Assembly: GCF_019837165.1 (NCBI RefSeq)
Contig: NZ_JAGYHC010000001.1
Location: 992,001-1,056,000 of the forward strand
Direction of reading: 5' to 3'
Length of the DNA: 64,000 nt
Source: Virgibacillus sp. NKC19-3
GTDB taxonomy: Bacteria > Bacillota > Bacilli > Bacillales > Amphibacillaceae
A program made the position numbers and the translations under genes. The notes under the pieces were generated by a model. It was not told the DNA's origin, ran no database searches, and saw only the letters and a program-made list of their open reading frames with translations. How positions within the stretch are numbered: the stretch's first letter is position 1; every line of letters begins with the position of its first letter. This document shows, piece by piece, positions 17,525 through 27,000 of the stretch.

Positions 17525-19098
17525 AAAATCAAATGGCGTATATTCTAAATGATGATTTGCAAGTTTGTCCAGAATGGGTAGTAGGTGAAGTCTACATTGG
17601 GGGTGTTGGTTTAGCAGAAGGGTATTTAAATGATTCTGAACGAACAGCCAGAGTATTTATTGAACATCCAAGTACAGGGGAGCGGCTTTATAAAACAGGT
17701 GATTTAGGTAGGTATATTGATAATAAAAACATTGAATTAATAGGTAGAATAGATACCCAAATTAAAAAAAATGGTTATAGAATTGAACCTGGAGAAATTC
17801 AACATGCTTTAAATTCTCATCCTAATATTAAAAATTCATATATTTTTCAGCATGATAAATCTAAAGAGTTGGTAGGGGCTGTACAATTATTCAATAATAA
17901 ATCATTTAATCTAAATTACATTAGAGAATTTTTAAAAAGTAAACTAATTGATTATATGATACCGTCAAGGATAATTACTGTAGATAATATTCCATTAACT
18001 ATAAACGGTAAAGTTGATATTAAGGCATTACATGAATTAATAGATAACCAACAAGGTCAAGAAATTGTAAATAATACTGCAAGATATGATAATGACATCT
18101 ACAATAAGTTAATCAAAATTGTTAAAGAAGTACTTGATAAACCTAATCTAGGATTTAATGATAATTTACTGGAAAATGGAGTAAACTCAATCGAAATGAT
18201 TAAAATAGTAAATCAAATCGAGGGTGATTACTATATTCGCCCAGATATAGAAGATTTTTATAAAAATCCAACAATAATTGGGTTACACGAATTAATTAAA
18301 GAAAAAAAACAAAATGATGCTAATAATAGTTTTCCCATTAAAGATGAATTATTAAAAGATCCTGATAAAAGAGAAGAATTTAAACAAAATAATTCTGGTT
18401 TTAGACAAGATTTATACGATAAAACAACTATCGCTCTACTAAAAACTAGAACTGAAAAAGAGTTAGAAAAGGTGTATGAATCACTTTCCAGTACAAGGAA
18501 TTTTTATAACGAACTAATTAAACTAGAAAAATTTAGTAATTTTATTGGTATTCTAAAATCGATCTATAAAAGAAATAATCATAAATTCCTTTATGGTTCA
18601 GCTGGTGCTACCTACCCTATTCAAGTGTATTTAAGTATTAAGGATAATAAAATTGAAATGTTAGAACAAGGTTTATATTATTATGATCCATTAGATCATA
18701 ATTTGAAATGTATTAGTAAGGGGGATATAGTTGGTAAAAATAATTATGTTCATTTTATTAACCAGCCAACCTTTGAAACTTCTGCGTTTTCACTTTTCTT
18801 CGTGGCAAAAATGAATTCCATTAAACCACTTTATGGTGAAAAAAGCTTACAATTTGCAACTATAGAAACAGGTTCAATGACTCAATTGCTTCAACTTTCT
18901 GCTGCAGAAAGTCAAATTGGTATTTGTCAAATCGGTGATTTAGAAACTAAACATATAAAATATAATTTTAATTTGGATGCTGATCATGTACTCATTCATT
19001 CTCTTTTGGGAGGAAATATAAAATCAAATTTCACAGATGAAAACCTAATCCAAAAAGTTTTTAAACCAAAAGTAACTTTCGAGGAGTTTGAAATATGA
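17461..19098 (+). CDS. NRPS A domain C-terminal part-PCP-oxidase (thiazole-forming Ox)
   Basis: Continuation of the Cys-like A domain in the corrected frame. It holds the A7-A10 region (YKTGDLGRY, GYRIEPGE, TINGKVD), then a PCP with its serine in GVNSIE (tca at nt 18187), then a C-terminal domain of about 220 residues. That last domain resembles SagB/McbC-type nitroreductase oxidases (YGSAGATYPIQVY and GLYYYDPLDH), the FMN enzymes that oxidise thiazolines to thiazoles, placed after the PCP as in bleomycin-type modules. With the upstream Cy domain this forms one split heterocycle module. No convincing independent start is visible; GTG 17461 is only where the open frame can begin. The stop overlaps the ATG of the next NRPS. 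Confidence 0.85.
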   Translation: MYFEINRTNENWKSIPYGKALKNQMAYILNDDLQVCPEWVVGEVYIGGVGLAEGYLNDSERTARVFIEHPSTGERLYKTGDLGRYIDNKNIELIGRIDTQIKKNGYRIEPGEIQHALNSHPNIKNSYIFQHDKSKELVGAVQLFNNKSFNLNYIREFLKSKLIDYMIPSRIITVDNIPLTINGKVDIKALHELIDNQQGQEIVNNTARYDNDIYNKLIKIVKEVLDKPNLGFNDNLLENGVNSIEMIKIVNQIEGDYYIRPDIEDFYKNPTIIGLHELIKEKKQNDANNSFPIKDELLKDPDKREEFKQNNSGFRQDLYDKTTIALLKTRTEKELEKVYESLSSTRNFYNELIKLEKFSNFIGILKSIYKRNNHKFLYGSAGATYPIQVYLSIKDNKIEMLEQGLYYYDPLDHNLKCISKGDIVGKNNYVHFINQPTFETSAFSLFFVAKMNSIKPLYGEKSLQFATIETGSMTQLLQLSAAESQIGICQIGDLETKHIKYNFNLDADHVLIHSLLGGNIKSNFTDENLIQKVFKPKVTFEEFEI

Positions 19099-22000
19099 AA
19101 ATTAACGAACTCATTGATTTAATTAATACAAGCAATGTAATTTTAAAATATAGCAAAGAAATTAATCAAATAACAGTTCATGCACCTGAGGGAGCAATTG
19201 ATTCAAAGATGTTAGAGTTAATAAAAGAGCATAAAAAAGAGTTAATTATGTATCTTGCAATGGATGAAAATAATTTGAAATTATCTCCTGTTCAAGAAAA
19301 ATTTTATTTACTCAATGAACTTGATGCTAGTAAAATAAGTCTGAATATACCCCTGGGCATTGAATTAAAGGGAAGTTTAAATCTAGTTGCATTAGAAAAG
19401 TCAATAAATCATTTATATCAATGTCATGATGCTCTTAGATCTTTCGTGAAAGTAGAAGGAGATTTATTGTTAAGTGATATAGTTGTTGGAGATGAAATAG
19501 TTTTACCAACAGTTGATATTCGCAAGCTTCCGAAATCAGTACAAGAGAAGGAGGTAAAAAGAATAATTAAATCAGAATCCGAAGAAAATTTCAACTTAGA
19601 AAAAGGACCATTGTTAAGGCCATTATTAATAAAAAAATCAAGTAATAATCACATTCTGATCATAATTTCACATCATTTTAGTATAGATGGATATTCTGTA
19701 GATTTGATTTACCGGAAATTAGTTGAGTATTACAAATACTATAGCTCAAATGAAAGTTGGAATCTTTTTGACGATAACTATTCCTATCGTCAATACACAA
19801 GAGAATTAAATCAACAAATTGACAAAGGAATGTTAGAAAATCAAATATCTTATTGGGAGGATAAAATAGGCAGCAAGCCATCGATTTTAAGACTTCCGGT
19901 TGATAAAAAAATGAATACATTAAGAGCTAAAACTGGTATGCATTCCCAAAAGGGAAAAGTTCTCGAATTTAACTTATCATCAATTTTAACTCAAAGAATA
20001 AAAAAGTTATCTAATACTAAGCAAGTAACATTATTTATGACTTTACTTGCGGCTTTTAAAGTATTGCTTCACATGTACTCAAAACAAGATGATGTTATTT
20101 TAAGTACTGTAATATCTAGAAGAAATAGGAAAGAATTGGAGGAAGTAGTTGGTCCCCTTGGTAATACACTATTGATTAGATCAGATCTATCGAGAAATTT
20201 GACTTTTGATGATTTTTTATTAGAAGTCTCTCAAAATGTAATTAAAGCTTATTCTAATCAAGATATTCCTTTTGAAAATTTAGTGAAAGCTCTTCCTAAA
20301 GAAAATTTTGAAATATATAATGAACTAACGAAAACAGCATTCATAATGCACACCAATAGAGCTTCAAGAATAGAAGTTGAAAATTTGTGTGCCAATGTAT
20401 TAAATATAGAAAAGAGATATACAGCAAATAATTTAAAGTTGGATGTATGGGAAACTGACCATGGATTAAAAATTAATGCTGAGTATAATACAGAATTATT
20501 TAATGAAGATACAATTAAAAGATTATGTTTACATTATGAAAAACTATTAGAAAAAATAGTGAGTAATCCATCAAAGAAAATCTCTGAGTTTCATGTAACA
20601 ACAAAACCAGAATTAACCTCAATTCATAATTGGAATGACACAACAAATAAAAATATTATATTTGATAATGTAAAGGATATCTTTGAAAATTTAGCTTCTA
20701 ACTTTCCAACTAAGATTGCTTTAATTTCAGAAGACGAACAGTTATCATATGAAGCTTTAAATAAACAAGCAAATGAATTAGCTTATACTATGAAATCAAA
20801 AGGAATAGATTTCAGTTCAAGAGTGGGGGTTTGTCTAGATAGATCTATTGAATGTATAGCTTCAATTTTAGGAGTATTAAAATTAGGGGCAACTTTTGTT
20901 CCGATTGACACAAGATTACCTGATGATCAAATTAATTTTATTATTAAAGATGCGAACTTATCTTTAATAATAAAAAGAGAAAGAAAAAAGGTCCTTGGTA
21001 CTGAAGATATTTTTTTAAACATTGAAGACTGCTTCAAGAGTAGTGGTTTTTGTGATTATAAAAACCCTAAAATTAAGAATCAAGATAGAGATAGTATAGT
21101 TTATATTATTTATACATCTGGATCAACGGGGCAACCGAAAGGTATATTAGCAAATAATACATCTATGATTAATAGAGTGAAATGGCAGTGGAATGCTTTG
21201 CCTTATCAAGAGTCAGAGGTTTGTTGTCATAAGTCGCCTTTAAGTTTTGTGGATGGAATTTATGAAGTCTTTTGTCCTTTGCTTTTTGGACAGCCCTTGC
21301 TTTTAGTTCCTGATGATATTGTTCGAAATGTTTTTGAATTTTTAAAATTAATAGATAAATATAATGTATCAAGAATAACAATAGTACCTTCTTATTTAAG
21401 AGTTTTGCTTAGTGAAATAAAAAAAAGAAATCTAAACATTTCAAGCTTAAAATATTGTGTTTCAAGTGGTGAAGTATTATCTACAGAATTAGTAGGTGAA
21501 TTTTTTGATACTATAAAGGGATGTAATTTATATAATCTTTATGGGTCGTCAGAGGTTGCAGCAGATGTAACTTGGTATGATACAAGTAATTTAGATTTGT
21601 CTTTATCATCGGAAAGTGCGCCAATTGGACGTCCTGTAGATAATACACAAATTTATATATTAGACAAAAATTTAAGAATAGCTCCAATTGGAGTTCAAGG
21701 AGAAATCTACGTTGGAGGGCTGCAATTATCTAAAGGATATGTAAACAATGAACGTTTGACAGATGAGAAATTTATAACTAATCCTTTTGATAGGCGGAAG
21801 CTATTTTTTAAAACAGGTGATATGGGGAGGTATCTTTCAAATGGCTTGATCGAGTATTGTGGTAGATTTGACTCTCAAATAAATATAAGGGGCTATCGAA
21901 TTGAGCTAGGGCAGATAGAATCTGTTATTAATAAATACTCTAAAGTTAAAGAGTCAGTAGTTATTAAAAAAGATAAAAATGAAAATCAAGTTTTAGTATG

Positions 22001-22487
22001 CTTTTTAGTTATAAACGATAATGAAAGTATTAGCTTAAAAGATTTAAAATCGTATTTAAAAAATAAGCTTGCATGGTATATGGTGCCCAACGAATTTGTG
22101 ATATTAGAGAAGATCCCGTATACAATTACTGGTAAAATTGATAAGTTATTATTGCTCAATAAGGATTATGTCTCGTCTCGAACAGAGGAAGAATGCGTAG
22201 GTAATATTTCTTGCATTCAAAATGAATTACTGGATTTAATAAGTAGAATAATGAATACAGATAAAATGAGTGTAAAGGAAAATTTTTTCGATATAGGTGC
22301 AGATTCACTCTCTTTAGTGAGGCTTTTATCTGAAGTAAATAGTAACTATGGTACAGCAATAAGTTTTAATCAAATATATGATAACCCTAGTGTGATTGCT
22401 TTATCAGAGGTAGTAGAAAAGGAATTAATTAATACTATTATGTTAAGTAATAATAAATTTATCAATAACTTGTTAGAAAAAATATAA
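19095..22487 (+). CDS. NRPS: docking-C-A(beta-Ala-like)-PCP
   Basis: 1130 aa. Residues 1-55 look like a TubC-type N-terminal docking domain. The C domain (about 60-500) has HHFSIDG (first His at 193). In the A domain (about 520-1030) the A3 motif is TSGSTGQPKGI and the A4 region reads FVDGIYEVF, so the alpha-amine-binding Asp position is Val. The aligned code VDYTVSLADK is close to the beta-alanine code VDWVISLADK, so beta-alanine or a related beta-amino acid is predicted. The PCP serine is in GADSL. The ATG overlaps the previous stop (ATGA), so translation is likely coupled, and the docking domain suggests it receives the thiazole intermediate from the protein before it. Confidence 0.93.
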   Translation: MKINELIDLINTSNVILKYSKEINQITVHAPEGAIDSKMLELIKEHKKELIMYLAMDENNLKLSPVQEKFYLLNELDASKISLNIPLGIELKGSLNLVALEKSINHLYQCHDALRSFVKVEGDLLLSDIVVGDEIVLPTVDIRKLPKSVQEKEVKRIIKSESEENFNLEKGPLLRPLLIKKSSNNHILIIISHHFSIDGYSVDLIYRKLVEYYKYYSSNESWNLFDDNYSYRQYTRELNQQIDKGMLENQISYWEDKIGSKPSILRLPVDKKMNTLRAKTGMHSQKGKVLEFNLSSILTQRIKKLSNTKQVTLFMTLLAAFKVLLHMYSKQDDVILSTVISRRNRKELEEVVGPLGNTLLIRSDLSRNLTFDDFLLEVSQNVIKAYSNQDIPFENLVKALPKENFEIYNELTKTAFIMHTNRASRIEVENLCANVLNIEKRYTANNLKLDVWETDHGLKINAEYNTELFNEDTIKRLCLHYEKLLEKIVSNPSKKISEFHVTTKPELTSIHNWNDTTNKNIIFDNVKDIFENLASNFPTKIALISEDEQLSYEALNKQANELAYTMKSKGIDFSSRVGVCLDRSIECIASILGVLKLGATFVPIDTRLPDDQINFIIKDANLSLIIKRERKKVLGTEDIFLNIEDCFKSSGFCDYKNPKIKNQDRDSIVYIIYTSGSTGQPKGILANNTSMINRVKWQWNALPYQESEVCCHKSPLSFVDGIYEVFCPLLFGQPLLLVPDDIVRNVFEFLKLIDKYNVSRITIVPSYLRVLLSEIKKRNLNISSLKYCVSSGEVLSTELVGEFFDTIKGCNLYNLYGSSEVAADVTWYDTSNLDLSLSSESAPIGRPVDNTQIYILDKNLRIAPIGVQGEIYVGGLQLSKGYVNNERLTDEKFITNPFDRRKLFFKTGDMGRYLSNGLIEYCGRFDSQINIRGYRIELGQIESVINKYSKVKESVVIKKDKNENQVLVCFLVINDNESISLKDLKSYLKNKLAWYMVPNEFVILEKIPYTITGKIDKLLLLNKDYVSSRTEEECVGNISCIQNELLDLISRIMNTDKMSVKENFFDIGADSLSLVRLLSEVNSNYGTAISFNQIYDNPSVIALSEVVEKELINTIMLSNNKFINNLLEKI

Positions 22488-22489
22488 AA

Positions 22490-23986
22490 GTGAGTGTGAG
22501 GCTTGTGGATATTAATTTGATATATGAAAAGATTAATAAGTTATCAGAAGACAAACGAAATTTCTTTTTTCAGAATTTGAAAAAAGAAGCACTTAAGTAT
22601 GTTGAGATAGCCAATAGAAACGTTGATAAAAATGAAGTAATCCCACTTTCTTTTATACAGGAACAAATATGGTTTTTAGAGCAGTTTAGTGATGAGACGG
22701 AATACAACATGTCACTTGGTGTTAAAATAAAAGGGACTTTAAATTATGATGCTATAAGTAAAAGTATTTTTGGGATAATTCAAAGACATAAAATTTTAAG
22801 AACAAATTTTCACATAAATGATACATTGAGCTTTCCTTTCCAAGAGGTTAATGAATTTGATGAAGATAAAGTTGAATTAGTCAATGTAGATTTAAAAAGA
22901 TACGGTCAAGAAGAAGTAGAAATGATGATAAGTAATCTTTCGAATATTAAATTTAATTTATCAAATGATAGTTTAATTAAATTTTATCTTCTAAAAACAA
23001 GAACAGATGAACACATTTTACTACTAGTTACACACCATCTGCTATTCGATTTTGGATCAATTGAAATATTTATAAGGCAATTAACAGAAAACTATATTCG
23101 AATTTCTGAGAATAAACCTATTTCTCAAGATGGAAATAAACAGTACTTTGATTTCGTACACAATCAAAGAAATGAATTAGGTGAGGGTTTTCAAGAAAAG
23201 ATTAATTATTGGAAAGATATCTTAAAAGAGCCACTTCCTACTATTAATTTTCCTATCAGGAAATTTAACAATAAAAGTGATTCTAGGAAAGAATTTTTAA
23301 TAGAAAAGGAGCTGTTAAAGAATTTTAAAGATTTTTGTATGGAGAATAATATTACAGTGTTTGTTGGTCTTTTATCAGTATTTAAACTATCACTTCATCT
23401 TATATCAAAGAATAGGGATATTATAGTAGGTGTACCTATGTCCAATAGAAACCGTAAAGAATTTGACAATCTAATAGGATGCTTTATCGATACTATTGTA
23501 ACAAGAACTCAGATAGAGTATAAACAGTCTGTTAATAGTTTCCTTAAGAAATTAAACAGTCAACACGTTAACGCAATTACAAATAGTTTACCCTATAGAA
23601 AGATATTAGAAACAGTTAACCCTAGAAGGAAAGAAAATACATTTCCAATTTTTCAAGTCATGTTTAATTATTTAAATAGCAACAATAATACGATTAAGGC
23701 TCCTTCAGAATTAACGATTGAACCTTTTGTTAATTTAAATAACTCCGCTAAATTTATTTTATCTATGGATTTAATAGAAGGGGAAAATGAAATATTTGGA
23801 AGTGTTGAGCATAGTTCTTCTATCGATTCTACAATAGCAAAAAATGTTGCATCAAATTTTCAGTATTTAGTAAAAGCAATGGTTAAGAGCACTGATCTCA
23901 ATATTGGGGAGTTAATCGATGAAAGAAATAGTGTAAGTGACATGAATAAAATAATGGAAGAGGAATCGTTGTTTTCATTTGATTAG
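22490..23986 (+). CDS. Free-standing NRPS condensation domain
   Basis: 498 aa with both lobes of a condensation domain and no A or PCP. The N-terminal lobe opens at IPLSFIQEQIWF. The active-site motif is HHLLFDF (first His at 182), so the catalytic His is kept but the usual Gly after Asp is Phe. The C-terminal lobe has typical IVGVPMSNRNR and LIGCFIDT segments. The GTG at 22490 is 2 nt after the upstream stop. It sits before an NRPS that begins with only a C-terminal C lobe, so it may supply the missing condensation function in trans. Confidence 0.88.
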   Translation: MSVRLVDINLIYEKINKLSEDKRNFFFQNLKKEALKYVEIANRNVDKNEVIPLSFIQEQIWFLEQFSDETEYNMSLGVKIKGTLNYDAISKSIFGIIQRHKILRTNFHINDTLSFPFQEVNEFDEDKVELVNVDLKRYGQEEVEMMISNLSNIKFNLSNDSLIKFYLLKTRTDEHILLLVTHHLLFDFGSIEIFIRQLTENYIRISENKPISQDGNKQYFDFVHNQRNELGEGFQEKINYWKDILKEPLPTINFPIRKFNNKSDSRKEFLIEKELLKNFKDFCMENNITVFVGLLSVFKLSLHLISKNRDIIVGVPMSNRNRKEFDNLIGCFIDTIVTRTQIEYKQSVNSFLKKLNSQHVNAITNSLPYRKILETVNPRRKENTFPIFQVMFNYLNSNNNTIKAPSELTIEPFVNLNNSAKFILSMDLIEGENEIFGSVEHSSSIDSTIAKNVASNFQYLVKAMVKSTDLNIGELIDERNSVSDMNKIMEEESLFSFD

Positions 23987-24034
23987 TCAAGGTATGCCAA
24001 TTATATTAACTTCAAAATAGCGGGAGGAGTTTAT

Positions 24035-27000
24035 TTGTCTTTTGAAATTCAAAATCAGTTAGAACCATATACAAGTAGTGATAAGGAATTTTGGATAGAA
24101 TCCCTTCACTCAGAAATTCATCCATGTTCAATTATTGAGGATCATAATGAAAATGGTAGTAGGATACCAAAATACGATAAGGTTTCTTTTTCATTAGATC
24201 AAAAGCTTTCAAAAAGAATATCAGATTTATCCGTTAAAAATGATTTATCATTATTTTTAGTATTATTAGCTAATACTAAAATTCTATTCAATAAATATAA
24301 TCTTTTAAAAGAAATAGCTATTGGAGTTCCAAGCTATAAATCAAGCAATTCGGTAATTGAAGGTAATATATATCCAATTATTTCTCAAATTAATGATGAA
24401 GATACATTTAAAGATTTGCTTATACAAATAAGAGAAAACGTCCTTAAAGCATACAAACGGCAAAATGTTTTGATGGATGAAGTTTTAGACCACTTAGGTG
24501 ATAAGAGAGCTAACTTTTTTAATGTAACAGTTTCATTGAAAAGTATTCATAAAAGCTATGAAATTAATCAGTATTCTAGTGATTTTGTCATTTGTTTTAA
24601 TAAAATTTCTCAAGAAGAAATCAAATGTGACTTTAAATATAATAAGAGACTGTATAATTACAATACTATTAAAAGATTGATAGATCATTTAAAAAAAATA
24701 TTAGATCAATCCTTGAATAATATAAACATAGCTATCTCTGATTTTAAGTTAATTACTAACAGCGAAAAGGAATTGATTATTCGTAATAACAATAAAAATC
24801 AGAAAAAATTAATAGATGAAAAAACGACATATGAAATTTTTAATGATATTGCAAAAAAAAACCCTTCAAAAACTGTGGTTGTGCATAATAATTTGAGGAT
24901 AACGTATGGAGAACTTAATAAGAAAGTTGATCTCATTACTTCGAACCTATTAAACTTAAATGTTAAGAAAGGGGAATTCATTGGAGTATTTCTAGAAAGG
25001 GGTATAGACTTCCTTGCATCAATTTTAGCAATTTTAAAAGTGAATTGTATCTTTGTTCCACTTGATCCAGCAAATCCCGATGAAAGAATTAGATATATGA
25101 TAGATGATAGTGATATTACTAAGATAATTTCAAACACATCAAATTATGAACAACAAAGGAGCTTATTCCCTTTAAATGTTATATTAACAGACTCTTTAGC
25201 GACCAATTTTCTTGGGAATTTAAACAAACTTGATGTAAATTATTCAATCCATAACCCTATGTACATAATTTATACATCGGGCACTACTGGAAAACCTAAA
25301 GGCGTTATTATCAGGCATGATGGTGCACTCAATCATATTTATGCAGAAGTAGATAAGTTAGACTTAAGAAAAAGCTTTAACTTTGCCCAAACTGCTCCAT
25401 TATCTTCTGATATTTCAATTTGGCAATTTATAGGGCCAGTTCTATTCGGTGGTAAAACAGTAATTGTTGACAAGGAAAAATTACTTAACCCAAAGGAATT
25501 TATTAGTATTATTAGAGAGGAAAAAGTATCTATTGTTGAGCTGGTTCCAAGTGTTCTCAAAATTATTAATGATTATATTAAAGACTACCCAAGTGAAAAA
25601 GAATTAGGCTTTAATTTAGAGTGGATGATGGTCACTGGAGAAACAGTTAGAGTGGATTTAATAAATGATTGGTTGTCATATTTTCCTGATATTAAAGTAG
25701 TTAATGCTTATGGTCCTGCTGAGGCCTCTGATGATATTGCTCAATATATAATTACTAGTTCTTTAAAAAAAGGTACACTACGAATACCTATTGGAAAACC
25801 GATTCACAATATTAGTATATATATATTAGATCAAAACCTAGAAATAGTTCCGTATGGAGTCCCCGGTGAGATATGCGTTAGTGGTGTTGGTGTAGGTAAT
25901 GGATATATTAATAATCAAAAAAGTAAAGAATCTTTTATACCTAATCACATTGATTCCAATGGGAGCGTGCTATATAGAACTGGTGATTTAGGAAGACTAA
26001 TGGATGATGGTAACATAGAATACCTTGGAAGAATTGATAATCAAGTAAAAATAAATGGTCATAGAATAGAGCTGGAAGAAATTGAGATTTTGCTTTCAGA
26101 GCATTCTTTGATTAAAAACTCAGTTGTTTCTATAAAAAGAATGGGTGATAAGAATATTTTGGTGGCGTATTATGTTATTGAGGAAAAAAAGCAAAGTGAT
26201 AGCCAAGATAAATTGTCGTTATTTAGAGAATTCTTATCAGAAAAACTTCCTTCTTATTTGATTCCATCAAAATTTATAGAGATTGAAAATATACCAACTT
26301 CAAATAATGGAAAAATAAACAGATTAGCATTACCAGATCCTTATGAAGAATCAGTCAGTTTTCAGCCAGAAACTAATACTGTTATGTACAATCTATTAAA
26401 AATATGGAAAAGTTTACTGCAACAAGACATAATCAATTTAAATGATAATTTTTATGAACTTGGTGGAGATTCAATAATTGCGATACAAATTGTAGCTAGG
26501 GCAAAAAAAGAGGGTATTATTATATCACCTCAACAGATTATGTATTCACATCCGACGATATTTGAATTGTCTAAAATAGCTAAACTAGAACAAGAAAATA
26601 ACCAAAAAACCACTATAAAAAGACAGGTATATTCACCAATAACACCAATACAATCATGGTTTTTTAAGCAAGATTTTAATAATAGAAATGATTTTAATCA
26701 TCATATTTTTTTAGAGCTTAGGTGTGACTTGTCTAAAGAAATTCTTATGCAATCTATTGAAAATCTTATGAACATGCATGAGAGTTTAAAATATAAGTTT
26801 AGGATAGAAGGCAAAGAATGGATACAATACATTGACCAGAATCCAGAAGTCCCTCTTGCTTTTTTCGATATTTCTAAATTAAAAATTGATAAACAAGATG
26901 CTTTCATTGAAAGCAAGATTAATGAAATAAATAATGAAATAGATATTGAAAAAGGACCAATATTTTCAGTCGTTTATTTTTATAGAGGAAGTAATAGTTT

